From Taenia hydatigena (lineage: Eukaryota > Platyhelminthes > Cestoda > Cyclophyllidea > Taeniidae), in assembly GCA_036345935.2 (NCBI GenBank), contig JADWOT020000003.1, positions 8,296,134 to 8,360,133 on the forward strand: a DNA stretch of 64,000 nt, read 5' to 3'. The notes under the pieces were generated by a model. It was not told where the DNA came from and searched no databases. It was given only the letters and a program-made list of their open reading frames with translations. The position numbers and the translations under genes were made by a program. Of the stretch, positions 12,285-25,861 are shown piece after piece. Every line of letters begins with the position of its first letter. Position 1 is the first letter of the stretch.

Positions 12285-13240
12285 TCCAAAAAATGGAATG
12301 CGATCTCCGGTAGCGCTTGAATTGCTTTGCCTAACGCACCTTTGAACTGATGTGAGATAAAATGATAGAAAAATAAACTATTGCATAGAAAGAAGGAGGC
12401 TGTTCCAAAATTGCTTCTACAATCTACATTGCATGGTCTACATGACTGCCTACACACCCTCACCCATTCACATTGGTGACAATTCTGATTCGTCTACATC
12501 CACTCATTAGTAGCTTTCACTCCAACCCAAGCCAAATGTACTTGGAAAAGACGTCCACTGGTGGAACAAAGTCGTGTCAGAAGAAGCTGGAAGTTGGAGA
12601 TAGAGTGCCATGGGAAGCATCTGTATCATGCCACATTTCTGATTTACGATGCAAGATTTAATGTCATGTTCGGCCAGTAAAGAAGTGAGTTAGTTGGTTT
12701 GAAATGTTTAGAGAGAGATAGCTTTGATGTCAAAGAAACGTGATAAAAGAGGCCTTTTTCGCTCCGTCCTGCCAGCATCTCCTAAAACACAAGAGTTAGG
12801 AAAGCTTACTGAAATGTGTAAAATTGATGTGGAAGCAATAAATAGTGAATCGCAGTGGGATGCACACAAAATCCAACGACTACTTCATCAGAAAAGGGAA
12901 CAAAACCTGTCGCGTAGTCACTTGACTTCGTATCATCATGATCGTTAAACAAAATATGTCTTCATAACCTGAAGAAAGGAAAGGATTAGCGAATGGAAGG
13001 AGGAGGATGAGTGGCTTTTGTGTGTGGATGCGTTGAGAGGACTGTCAGGTAAGAAGGTTCTCTTCGTAGCGTTAGAATTTGACGGTTCTCAGTCTAATGG
13101 CTTCGCCTACGCCTTCGCCGTAGAAGTAGGCACATCAGAATCTCTATTTTTACTAAACTTGGGCACTCACAATTTTTGTTTCATACCTCGAAGCAGTCAG
13201 CCAACTTATTCATCTTCATCCAAACAAGCCTCTCCACCTC
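12285..13240 (+). repeat. Family A copy 2
   Basis: This forward copy aligns with 26,700-27,600 (+) and, inverted, with 49,000-49,560. Shared stretches include cacccattcacattggtgac (12,461-12,480) and atggcttcgcctacgccttc near 13,098. A 74-codon frame at 12,724-12,948 looks protein-like (lysine, arginine and glutamate rich), but its counterpart near 27,130-27,290 is interrupted by an in-frame stop, so it is not conserved. Confidence 0.85.
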
Positions 13241-13440
13241 ACTAACCTGTTCTCTCCTCCCGCTTGCTTTACGCGCTCAGGTCCACTTTACAGTCATTGT
13301 TCGAGTACACTTTGATGTAAATCACGAGGGAATGAATATATCGCTCCACAGACAATATGCGTTTATACAGTGAGGTCTGTTATGCCAACAATTGACTGTC
13401 CTACCTCCAACTCTCCTCATTACCTTTGGTGTTGCCTTAC
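13240..13440 (+). repeat. Family B copy 3
   Basis: The core gttcgagtacactttgatgt (about 13,299-13,318) is followed by aaatcacgag and a cagtgaggtctgttatgcca end, as in the 27,640-27,790 copy. Confidence 0.85.
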
Positions 13441-13739
13441 ACAACGACACACACACACATCATCGAATTATCAAACGATGACTCGACCACCAATGGAAAT
13501 GGAAGTGGTCGCACATCCATTTCACCCCGTCTCTGCTTAATCATAGAATTGAAATAGGTTTCTGTGTGCACCATATGGGTAGTCGCGTGCCGTTGCACTA
13601 GAATTTGATTCTTGTCAGTCCAATAGCTTCTGCCGCGCAAGTAGCATTCCCAAATTGGCAAAACAATGGGGTGCATTCACCATTTATCATAGCCTGAATG
13701 AATGATTCTCCCAAACTTTTGGTGAACCAATGTGACGAC
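13441..13739. repeat. Degraded family A fragment with short CA run
   Basis: A short cacacacacaca run lies at about 13,445-13,458. The stretch cagtccaatagcttctgccg (about 13,617-13,636) matches the family A segment at 48,288-48,330. Nothing else is recognised. Confidence 0.5.
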
Positions 13740-13960
13740 TGTCAGGTGTTGGCATAGCTGACCTCACTGTATAAACTTACATCGTCGCGGAAGGATATTT
13801 CCACCCGTCTCGTGATTCCTGTTGAAGTGTCCTCGTACCGAGACTATAAAGTTGGCATGAGCACATCGGCCGAGCGGTGAGAGAGAACGAGCTAGTGCAG
13901 CGTTTGGAGGTATGGGACAAATAAGATGAGTGGAAATGGAGATTTGCTTCTTGGGTCACG
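13740..13960 (-). repeat. Family B copy 4
   Basis: The reverse-strand core includes actttatagtctcggtacga with substitutions in the B-box-like part, followed by a caggaatcacgag end. Confidence 0.8.
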
Positions 13961-14089
13961 GTTGATGCGTCAGTGGCACTCTATTCTGATGTGCTTAATT
14001 CGAAAAACAGGATGTGTGGCAGAATGTGAATGGAGGTGAATTATATGCCGGTCAATGTGTAGTGTAGTAATGAGCGAAGCCAGCAGCGT

Positions 14090-14640
14090 TTGTATGCAAA
14101 ATTGTGCTGGCTCGGCGACACGCTCTGTGATTTGCACTGTTATCAAGGAGACGTGAGCAAGGTGTTATGTGCACAGTCGGTTACGCCTATCTCGCTCCTC
14201 TTTCCTACGACAAAATGGGTCATCAAAGTCTCACTCTCACCGTGTCCAATTCCTGTTGCTTTAAGTTCGGTACCCACCTGATCATTTCTGTGAGTTCCAC
14301 ATTAGAAGCCTCGTTTCCGTTCTTACCAACTGAATCCAGTCGATTCGTCAGTTCAATAGCAGTGCCGCCCTCGTGTCACTGCTCCCCGGTTGACGGATAT
14401 TAATCGCGACTGCAATTCAAGACTGCAATCTGTACCCGAAGTTGCGATCGCACACCTTATTTATTCGTCTTTACCGCTACCTCCTCGAAAGCTTGCGCTG
14501 ACATTGTTGGGCATCACCATCGACGCGATATTATTTGCTCACGTTGCTAGCTGTTTAATCCGACACTGAATGCGTGGCAGCAAATGCAACTGTGGACATG
14601 CGGAATGGAAGGAATCACGTTTCGGTGCGTGGTTGTCAGT
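14090..14640 (-). repeat. Family D copy 3
   Basis: Reverse orientation. It shares acgctctgtgatttgcactg (about 14,119-14,138) with copy 2, and the tail at 14,560-14,620 matches the 45,375-45,500 copy in reverse complement. Confidence 0.8.
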
Positions 14641-15149
14641 TATCAGCGCAATACTTAACAAATCTTCTCGGATCTCGCTCGCCAAGACGTTGTATGATTC
14701 TACAAAAGCTCTGAAATGGATGGTAACTCCAGAGTTTGCAGAATGAAGCTAATGCAATTTGCTTGAGGCAGGAGATTTTCAGATTACAACTAAGCAAATG
14801 TAGGACCTCTCCATTCTCAATAGCATGTAAAAAGACAAGGCAAATTTGTCTACCTCGGTAAAGAGAAAAACTGGAAATTTTTCTGTAGCACACTCATCCA
14901 CAGTTTAACTGCGTGTCATATAGCCATTTCCTTCGGTTTAGAATCTCTAAGCTAAAGTGTCAATGAGGAGGAGGTTTATTCGAGGCAGCGACAACACTGA
15001 TGACCATGTAATCCGACAGGAAGATCATCGCTTTTTTTAGTCGCTGCCTTTTATCCGTGACGCAGCCATTGTAAACAACCTACAGCCAAAGCCAAAATAC
15101 TTGCGCGCATGTTGCTCTTTTAGTGACAAACTAAGTTTGCAGTTTACTA

Positions 15150-16320
15150 AGCATTCTGCAAATTTATTCGTTTAGTCATCAATAAGCTGTCGATCTTCCC
15201 CACAGTTTTGTCGTCAGTTGCACAGGAAGGAGTGGCAATTGGAGATTGTTTCTGGCGTGAGCGAAGCCATTCGACTGAGATCCGTCAAATCGCAGTACTG
15301 TGACGAGAACATCACCACGTGACAGACGTCTCCACGCATACTCACATAAGAGCTACTCACCCTCCTCCTTCCCATCGCTCATCTTTTGCTATCTCCGCAT
15401 TTGGGAAGACATATTTTGGCTTACAATCATGATAATTCCAAGCTAGCTGACTTCTCGACAAGTTCTGTTCCCTTTCCTGATGAGGCAGCCGTTTGATTTT
15501 GTGTGTATCTCACTGCCAACCACTACGCAATGCCTCCAATGCAATTTTACCTCTCTGAATGATTCTGCCCAAAGCCTATGCTTTAGTAGGGGCTAACAGG
15601 GCAGGACGAAATTGGCTTCCATCATTAAGTCCATTTATTGGCTAGTAAGCTCTGGGCACTTCAATTTAACTATTTTACTTCTCCGAAAATCACTAGTTTG
15701 ACCCGATGCAGATGCTCCTCGTAGCGGTTTATCTACATCTTTGGGGTTTTTTCGCACAGGATTTCGCCCTGACAACATACATCTTCTTGTAAGTGCATTG
15801 GGCTTTGGTTGGTGGAGGAGATACCAACACGCAGACTTAGACAGGTCAGAATCACCACCAATGCAAGTGGGTGAGGGTGCGTGTAGGCAGTCAAGCAGGC
15901 CATGCAACGCAGCTTATAGACGCGGTTGTGGAGAAGCTGCATGCCGATTCAATTAGACGCCTTCTAACTATGTAAACACCTACTTCCCTACCATTTTGTC
16001 TGAAATCAGTGGAAACATTTGTGTGTTTACCTAAGGATTAAGAGCTTCTCACGTATTTCACCCCGAAGTATCTATTAGATGCGAGGAATTCCGTGTCTCC
16101 TGCTTACTTAAGTGTCGTATACTTATCAAATGTGGGAGAAATGGTAACTTCTGAAGCGTCAGCGAGAATCGTTCAAAATTTCCTTGAGGCACGTTCAGAC
16201 AAAAGCTCAAGTGCCCTGTATTCCACGCCAAGTGGAACGACACGGTGAAGTGGCCAAAATTAGAGGAGAACTGAATAACAGACTTCTTTTCAGGTCAGAT
16301 GGCGGGTTACTTGCACCCTT
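15150..16320 (-). repeat. Family A copy 3
   Basis: Reverse-orientation copy inside R6. It shares ccaccaatgcaagtgggtga (15,855-15,874) with copies 1 and 6. Confidence 0.85.
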
Positions 16321-17499
16321 CAGTCTTTTTGCATAGTGTTCAATTTTGCCAAAAATGCCGCACACTCTACACTATGGCCTGCTTCTGCTACGACTTGTCT
16401 AATTGGAAGCGCGGCCGTCATCTTGCGGACGACCTTTCTCATTACGACTGGCACACCATCAAGAGCGAAATTAGTTTTCTATGGAACACGGCAAGGATGG
16501 ATACCCTGAAGAAGGCGGCTTATCAAACATTGACCACGATGCTGAACATTTTGTCTCATACTTCAATGAACACCAAGAACAGCCTTAGGCAGCGCTGATG
16601 TCCATTAATGCAGTAGAGAGACCCTCTTCGCCGTCCAACGAAGGGACCAACAGTAGTGCTTGATTCCACTCACCGATAACTCTACGTGCCTTTGCGTGAC
16701 GCATCGATGCAGCAAGTGTTGACACACAAAATTGGTCCGTGCGAAGTGGAGTGAGCACTGCGACTCAGCTTCCCACATTGTCGTCGACAACTAGTGCCTC
16801 GAAACATTCCTAACAGATTTTGACATAATAACTAAAAAGTGAACTTTTGCTCCAAGCCAAGAGGAATAGCCCTTGTTGGCAATTAAATTAACTCTATTAA
16901 GTAATATTTATAGGCCCGTTCAGCCAGAGGTTTGAGTAGGCATTAGGAGACACATCGATTAGGGTTGTCGCTTCTTCGAGTACACCACCATTAACTTCCA
17001 CTCGTAAATTATTTAAGGAGCAAACCCATCTTCCCAGGAACTTCTGATTAGTACTTCCGCTCAGGACTTCTAAGCCAAGAGAACGGGTTGAGACAGGAGA
17101 GGGTGTTTAGGTTAATACAAGTAATGAAGTTTTGTTGGAATTTGGAATTTGTGTGCGCCTGCGAATCCGTCAGCCTTAACTCAACCTATAGGCGTGCAAG
17201 AGTTGCACTGCTCCATTTCTACTTGAAGTACATGCCTTTTGGAAGTGGCCTACTTTACAAGGAAATGCGTATTTCATTTGAGATTAAAAGGCCTGAATTG
17301 TAGGGTATGTTAATCCTTCATTCATTGTGCTTCCAGCATGTACCTGCTTGATGTTTTGCGTTTATTTGCACACAATTTCAGACCTAAAATGCCACATCTT
17401 CCCACGTCCATTCAGTCAGATCCAATTATAATGACACCATCACACAATAGTGGCATAAAAAAAACAAGTACTGAAGCAGTCTTAGGTGGATAAAGCGGT

Positions 17500-17775
17500 A
17501 AGGTGCACCAAAAGAATCAAATAGAGTCGGAGCAAAGACAATCAGGCGTTGACATAGCTGATTTCACTGTATGAACACATATTGCCACTGGAGCGATGTT
17601 TTCACTGCTCTCGTAACTTTCGTTGAAGTCTACTCAAAGCGCGACCATAAAGTGGACCTAAGCACAGCAAAATGGTAGTGAATGGTGACGGAAGATGAAA
17701 GTGGAGAGTCTGTTTCCGATGTGGATGTATATATTTGCACCGATTCGCTGATTGCCTCGAGAAAATCGGACAAAT
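17500..17775 (-). repeat. Family B copy 5
   Basis: The reverse-strand core is recognisable through ccactttatggtcgcgcttt with several substitutions. Its flank aligns inverted with 46,040-46,320. Confidence 0.8.
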
Positions 17776-20700
17776 CATTGTGATCGCTTTAGTCAAGTAA
17801 AAATAAGAATGTGTTTTCTGGGTTGCAAGAATTAGTGCCTCTGTAGCCTAACACCCAAAAATATCTATTTCCTTTTTGTCTTTTGGGGTGAATTGAGGGA
17901 TCAAAAATGCATACAAATTAAAACACTTAATAAGCATAAGTGAAAATAACATTACGGGAACCATAAAATAGATGTATGCGTTTTTTGAACAACAGCACAA
18001 ATTTGCTGCATTAATGTAGTGGCATGTCTCACTTGTTTCAAGCTTTGATTGTAGTAAAGTTGGTTTACAAAGCCTGCTGAAACCTATGTTAGCTAACGAA
18101 TTATTTCAGCTCTTATTTTATTTGATAGTTTTTGTAGCTTTCCTTTAGCAGTGGCATACACCATCTGTGTGCTGCTGGTAGAACGATATGCGCAGCAAGT
18201 GAAACATGCAAAAAGACTAGACGGACTAAGGAACCAATCTTACTAAACAATCAAAAGGCGACAGAAAAACAGAGCATGCTTAAAGAAAATTCCCTTTATG
18301 CGAAATCCACCAAAATGCACTGTTCAATGAACATTAGACACCGAAGGAAATAATCAACAAAGGGAATAACCGACTACCTAGGAAAGTGTTTTCATTACTT
18401 CCAGCACCAACTACGCAATTGAAGATTCGTTAACCCTAAAGGGGCCTAATAAGTAAAGGCAATGCATCCTTCAGCGAACTAGTACGACTGAGTGTGTTAA
18501 AAACAATCAACATAAAGCATTATCCTAAACATACTCTTCTTTTCAAGCGAAGTTGCAAGCAAAGTAAACAAAAAGCAAAGAAAGAGCATCAACAGGGGCT
18601 CGCACCAGTGCGGCATTCGCAACGCCGCTGAATGCCCAACGACATTCAAGAGGAATAGTAAAAAAGGAAAAAAATTCCAAGTACAAGTCATGGCAACCAG
18701 GGGTGCACTAGCAAAATAGAACATGCACATGTAAAACAATAGAATAAAACAGGAAGATAATTTAAACTGACCGTCGAAAATGTATAAGTGTCAGTCAAGT
18801 GGCTGACTGGACCGAGAACGCTTATCTTGGAAGTATACCACTAATACTACCACAATGCTAGGGCCGGCGGCCTGAGTTGGTGACCAATTCAGAGACCAAA
18901 CATCTTAATGGTAAGCAATGAGCAGGGTCCGCAAGCATTTCCGATGGCGAATAGGAATATCTAACAGAGGCAATCAATGGAAGAAATAAACAAAATTATA
19001 AACAGTATTCCACTTTAGTAAGTTAAATATCGTGCCTATTAGTCATACAATAATTAACTGGGAAGCACATCCCACAATTCACAATTCGATTCAATTTACA
19101 AGGCCGGTAAAGTGTTGGTAAGCAATAAGCAGGGTGCGCTGCATCGTTCTAAGACTTCTCTGAAGGTAAAAAAGGTCTACTAGTAGGACGGATTACATAT
19201 TTAATCAGCAGAGGAAATAGAGCCGCTGAGAAAGAAGTATTAACTTTAATTGTAGGAGTCCTATAAGTATCACGGCATGTTCTGCATTTGCAGATAATTC
19301 GCCTTTCTTTGTTGTTTTCGTAAGGCGTCCCACGTAGTGTTACACTTGACCCCGCCGTATGCTGTTCTTGGGATTAGATAAGACAGACTTGCCACGCACA
19401 ACCAATATGGTTGTCTTCAGCTTATTATACCAACCAGGTGATTCTGACAGGCACTGGCCTCCAGCATGCTTTGTGTACTCCTTCCATTAGGCAGTAGGAT
19501 GCTATTCTTAGGCAATATTCATTTTCTTGATACTCCATGTCCTTTAAAAGATGGGATAAACGTGGCCCGTGATCGATTTGCGGTTGCACCGGCTGCCCTT
19601 GCCATTATTTGTAGGCGATGGCAAAGTCGTGAATTCTACTCGGCGAGCTCTGCATTGCCAATGACGGGTCGTGAACTCTAGTTCAAGATGACACTGAATG
19701 CTACACCAGATTACTAAGCCAGTCAACATCCGTAGAAATAATTGTCTAAAGGCGAATGAGGGAGGCATTTTGCGTCTAATCTGCTCCTAATTCAGTGTCA
19801 CGAAGCAGTTCGTCTGGGTTCCATCAAGACGCTTGTGACTTGCAGACAATGACTTCCAGTCAGAAGCTTTGTTTTAGCAGTCCCACTATGTCACTTCCAG
19901 TCTATTAAAGCCGGGCGTTGCTTCAAGTACCGGTGACCTCCATGAGGTGGTTCGCAGAATGCTAACTTCCTTTTCACCCTTTACATGCCTGACAGGCTTC
20001 GTCGGTTCCACCAAAGCGCCAGATGGCCTCCTTGTGCTAAGTTAGGGCCTAGCAGTCAAGCCAAGAATTTAGGCCCGTCTGCTTGTCACTGATGCAGAGT
20101 GGAAACAAATCGAGCAGTAGAGGAAATGCTGCCCCATATAAGACAAGGACAACTGCAGAGGGGTAGAGTGGTGCCACGTTAACAAGAGAGGGCGTAACAT
20201 ACAAGAAACGGGAGGCCAGGGGTACGTTAAGGCTAACTAGTCGACCAAAATATCAAAATACCACCAGCAGTTCAATCCGGCGGTAGAGCGCTATCTTCCT
20301 TCTTGCTTAAAACACAGTATGATGCTCTGGCAACATGCACTGGAAGCATGCATCCACTCCCCACATAAAATCTGTCGAAATTGCATTGCCAGCAACAATT
20401 TGGGATATCGCGGCCTACTCTTACAGAATGTCGAAGGAAAAGAGGAAGCGTAGACATGCCAGGCTCTCTGCTACACCCAACAGTGAAAATTAATGTATTC
20501 TGCTTTAGTGAAGCAGGTGGGGCAAAATTAATCTCCTGAACCCGCTAGACGTACAGCAAATGACCAAAATATGGCCTCAAGGGTACTCGTATTTATGCAC
20601 CAGCTTGCGCTTTGCCGTACAATATGTCCACGATTATAAAATTGGGATTTAAACGATAAATTTTCAAAAATAAGGCGGATATGGCTTCATGCGATGTCCC

Positions 20701-23700
20701 AGAAATCGCATTGCAGCCAAAAGGAATGAATAAGTTGCTTATTATCAGATTAACAATTACAACTGCCATTCCTTGACCAAACGAACATAGATGAGGTCAG
20801 ATCGGCGTTTACTAAGGGGGTGCCTTTGAGCACGCTACAAATTATATCATCTGTAGAGCGTAGATGCAAAGCTGTTAAAAGCAATTACACTGCTATTCAG
20901 GTGTTTCCAGCCAATCCACAGAAAGCGTTTTTAAGGCCTCAGTCAAATTCGTTTATTAGCAACTGAACGAATTGGGACAACTTTTATAAGAACATTAAGC
21001 ATTTTGAGGAAATCAAAGCAGTTCAGATCTCTTACATGCCAGCAAATTTGCCCTTCATATTAGTGGCCTTTCAGGCTACTCTTCGTTACGCAAGCAGATA
21101 CGGTCGCAGAGATACAATATGCTTAATCGCATTGTTGATACTAATGGTATGGGAACTACTGCCGCAAATCCGGGTGGACACCGGACCTCTTCGTCTCCAG
21201 TTAGGTAAGTTCAGGCATGCTTGACAAGAGTGCCTCAGTAATGCGACGGCGTTGTAGAGGTATTGCAGGGTTGATTGCAGACGGGCGGAAGCTACACCTG
21301 CAGTCACCAATTTGTTGCTACAGACGTGTGGCAACAGTTCGCATGTAAACTTCAAATTCTGACCTGGCGTTGACTTTGCCTAATATTCAGCTGCCCGTCA
21401 AATCCTTTTACACACACACTCACTGCAAGCAAATGGCATTGTTTACATTACTACAAGTGGAAGTGCGTCTGTTGACTAGCTCGCAGTGAGAATGTCTCAG
21501 TCTCTTCTCTCGTCTACTGCTCGCCTCTCTGCCATCCAACGACTCCACCATCTCTCCCAACATGCAATTACCTATAGTACCGCAAAAACCACACGTCAAG
21601 TGTGTAGATGAATTTGTCTTTCAGTTAAGTGCAACAACGGAGTGAAGTGTACGGACTTCGAAAATGACAGTGGGAGTAGATAGTGAAGATAGTTGGGGGA
21701 TCCGGAAGATATTTTTGTCCAGTCTACTTCGCATGACCGACCCCTCCAATCAATCCTATTCAAATGCTAAAGTATTGTCACTGAATTCTCAAATCGCTTC
21801 CACTTTTAACCCTGTTTCACTTTAACTTGTCGTCATTTAGCGTAAGCTCTTACTGAGTCTTTGATAATGATGCCAATAATTACCGCTTTTTGTTATTCCT
21901 AAACAGAAAATGTCAGTGTGAAGAAAATAGGCCCCTCATCACCAAATAAGGAAGGAATTATAGGCCCAATACATCAACTTTAGTAAGCTTGGCTTTTCCA
22001 AACGCAGGAAATTATACACAGAAGTAGCGGTAGATTGGTTAAGCACACAAACTAGTAAGCAAAAGCCACCTACTTAGTCCTAAGTTTAGCGAGGTTAAAT
22101 GGATGACGTGACTTTACTTAAACAAAAGCGTGAGAATAACTTTGATTCGGGGATTGGGGGGAAATGACTATGAATGCGCATGTGCACGAAACGCAGAAAT
22201 CGGTGCAAGCAAAAGGAGCAACACTGAGAGAAGGGTGCGATCCGCAGCACTGTTAAAAATCACGATGGAGCCACCCATTCGAAGGAAAAGACAATCGATG
22301 ATAGAAGATGAAGCGATTGTGGGAATCACAATGCAATTTGTGGTAATTATATTGGAGCAGATCACTTTGCCTTGATGGTCTGGCACCCATCGTCGTCATC
22401 ATCATCACTATCTCAAACTGACGCAGAACAGTGGTGCGCTAACTCATTTCACCTATACATAAGAAATGAGGAGCCGACGCCTTGTTGATCGCTTCGGACG
22501 CCAACAACAACTGTTAGTGTCAATGACGAAGAGTCATCCATGGACCTTTGATTGGTAGCACAAGACCTTCGAGGCTGACAGCCAAAGCAGACTCGAAATA
22601 TGGACTACAATTGCTTAAATAGCAAGTACAAAGTACGGTAGATAACGGATCCTGTTGGACATGCATCTCTAACCTGACAAGTAGCGATGGTGGGTAGTTC
22701 TGGGATTTTGGTTATAATCGAGCGTGGATAACTGGTGAATGCTAGTGGGTTCTGTTTACCTTACAGCTAACTCTTCCTATTTCAACTAGTCACAGCATTC
22801 GATATCCATCGACTCACATTTTTAATGGCATTTTGCAATATTCTTTATACAAATGATCTGAAGACCACTCGCAAGAGCAAACGTTTGTTCAAAGCAGCGC
22901 AGTGTACTGAAGGCAGTGCAAATGAACAACGTGTAATCTGACAATATGGACTAGGGATATGGACAAGTCGTACAAATTGCATGCGACTTCCTGAGCATTT
23001 GTAGTGATAGCGAAAAAGAAGCGATTCTTTTCTTACATGAATTTGTACTGCATCATGTGGCTCCATTCTACTGTATTTTAAAGTGCCAATTTCAGCGATG
23101 CCTCAGAACAACGGATCGCATTGAAGGCTAAAGCGAGGCTTATCGATCATTCTAAGATGCGCTAATTTATGCTGTATAACACGCAGCATTCCAATTTTTC
23201 ATGCTGGTTTTTAATAAAGACTTTTGCGAATATGCCGTTGCTGTGGGAAATCGTTTTACTTTAGGCAAATTCTCTTTTGTTTTTCCACTAGGCTACTAAT
23301 AAACAGAAAGCAATAGAGTCAAAAGAGAGGCTAGTCCTATTGTGATTGGTAAACAAATGCGTGACAAGTCTTTGCATCATGCCTATAGTTGCATGGCACA
23401 ATGAGATGAGCTGTACCATGCTCATCACTCACATTGGAGCCCTACCTTACTGTCGGTTCGTTCATGTTACCGGCAGAGTATTTGTCTTCCAGCCCTAATT
23501 CAACGGCCGACAGATCAGAGTGATTGCCAATCGCAATAGTCAGGCGGATACTTGATGGCGAATAACCGGAGGAGACGTATCCACTCACTTCCTTCCTTAT
23601 CACCACTACTGCATAGTGACTAAGCTAGAGACAGATGTCGCGTGATAAGTCGGCAATGCCATTCGCTTCACCATCTTTGCGTGCGCCTTCCAAGTTTCCG

Positions 23701-25861
23701 GGTTGTAAGGGAACCGGTAATCCAACTCGGTGCCACTCTGAGCACTCTCCATTGACAGGTTCAAGCATTTTGCAAAAACTTGCCATTTCATCGAAAGTGG
23801 TGACATTGTCCCTGTCAGAGTGTTTCCATTTAGTACTCGTGCAGCTTCTTGGAGGCTTCATTTGGATAGTTCGTATCAGATTTTGCGTGGCAATGTCTCA
23901 GGTCGGTTCCATTATATCTGCACCCTTTGCATGACTGTCAAATCCATTTCGCATCCATGCTCTACTAAAAAATTGCTGCAATTTACCATTAGGAATTCTG
24001 TTTAAGGAGGAATCAACAGATGAACGATTAATTTAAGACCTTCCTATTTAAGCTCTTGGTATCAACCACAGTGCGAAGGACATGAAATGGGCGGACTTGT
24101 GAGTCCAAGTCTAGCTACCCTGCTTAACTACACGAGTTCCATTTCTTTACTACTTCGACGCCAACCAATTTTAAATATTTGCGAGCAGTACTATATAGAG
24201 ACCGATTTGAGTAATCTAATTCCTTTCGTAGAGTCAATAATGCAACAGTAATTCAGTTAGCGTCCACTCAGACTAATTGACGAAACAGCAAATAATAATG
24301 GTTTTTGCTCCTTTTGCGAAGAACGAATGAGTTCAGCAGAGTCTAATGTAGCGCATTGGTTGAAAGTTGTGTTACGCAGTACCGGTATTGAGAGGTAATG
24401 TTTGTGGAAGGGTTGTGCAATCACGTACACACACCTAGGCTTCATCGTCTTCATGCACACTAGCGCTATCACTAGCTGCATCACATTATTAGGCGCACTC
24501 ACCTTACAATTTGCAATGCAATCGCTCAATTACAAGATATTCCTTGTCCTCTGAACAATTATGCAGTTGCCTATATGCCACACTTGAGGGGTGTGGGCCA
24601 TTCCACCATAAAAGTGTCCAACATCAATGCCGCTCAACGTTGCAACTCGCTGTTCTTGTAAAAAAACCGAACGCACATCGTCACTGTCTGAGAGGCTGAC
24701 AATGCTTGTCTAGTATCCAAACGTGCCCAAGGTTGGTTCAGCCGAACAATTGTGTTATGCGGTCTTAATTCTTGGTGTTGTTGGTGCTTCGTATGTATCC
24801 TCAGATGACGTAGAAAAGATAGCATTACCTTTGACACCTCACTGTGCCAATGAATAAACCCATTAGAGCTGCTGGTCAGGTGGGTGGCTCAACTAGTCAG
24901 TCATTTAACGATTCGGCTTACAGCTAATTCAAACTGACCGGCTTTCCATCAAATGTGACTTTGACTGCAGATGAGTCAGGTACTGCCAACTTCGTCACAT
25001 CCTGCTGGTAATTGTACGGAGAGAATATGATAGTTCTATGAAGTGGTCGACCACCACACTATTAACTCCCACTTAAACCACCAATGTTCATGCTGTCTTG
25101 ATGGTGTGATACCATGGTGTGCAGACTCCAAAATTAATTGCGAATGGAACACAAAACACGTACATGGGCAGTTGAGTCAGGTACATTTTAAAATATTGGA
25201 TGTTTCCAGCAAAAAAACAGACGAACCCTTTTTCACAGGCTTATTAGGCTCCTGCTAAAAGTGCGTTATTCTCTTTAGTATTTGAAAAGTCAATCTCATA
25301 AAAATCAAACCTGCCTCACCCATGCCCTCAGTGATTCCAGAGGAAAATGCAAATCACAGGCTGCTAACAAGGTAAGGCCAGATTTTGCTAATCAGTTGAT
25401 GTTCGACACAGATTACCCAAAAGAGTATAAGCATTATGGACTTAATATCAGAGGTTCATTTTTCCATGTGCCACCTTTCCATCTCAATGACGCTCACAAG
25501 ATTCGAGGTTAGCCTTGGCCTCGATTTGAAATCCGATTATGATTGCGACTGCGAATCATAACTTGTAAGGCTCACCGATCTCAAATTGGTGCTCTCTCAT
25601 TTGAGCAGCACTTAGAGAGCGCAAAGTCAGCAACTAGAAAGCAAAATTAAGGTTGTCTAATTTTAGAATCTACATTCCTTAGTCTTCAACGTGAATTCGG
25701 CATGTAAACTGACCAATGCAAGGCGGTGAGTAAATTCACAATCCAAAATCGGTGTTTGGAGGTCAGCAACAAAGCTTGAGGCAGAAAAAATGCGTCTCGG
25801 CGCCTGTGGGTACACATCACCAGGTGCCACACGTGTGATGACGCGGTTCGCAGTAAAACTC
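17776..25861. other. Single-copy island of 8 kb, no gene recognised
   Basis: I found no partner in the window for this stretch, the longest such gap. It has AT-rich parts (17,850-18,450) and more balanced parts (23,600-23,930). It holds a short catcatcatcac-type run near 22,394 and a small duplicated phrase ggtaagcaat-agcagggt at 18,911 and 19,118. The frame with the most protein-like translation is on the reverse strand at 23,606-23,866 (about 86 codons open); I recognise no family in it. Frames of up to 99 codons here are the length expected by chance. I see no RNA gene. Confidence 0.5.

Larger units (their letters stand above)
14715..17775 (+). repeat. Module R6, copy a
   Basis: This 3.1-kb unit is matched in reverse complement by 46,035-48,868. 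It contains a reverse family A copy (15,150-16,320) and ends in a reverse family B copy (17,500-17,775). Matching runs include 15,840-15,960 against 47,580-47,710 and 17,088-17,303 against 46,512-46,712. The 99-codon frame at 16,299-16,598 has no equal in copy b and is not called a gene. Confidence 0.9.

Noticed and set aside
12724..12948. Charged 74-codon frame that looks protein-like
   Set aside because: Its family A counterpart near 27,130-27,290 has an in-frame stop, and the copies near 36,060 and 47,970 carry indels.
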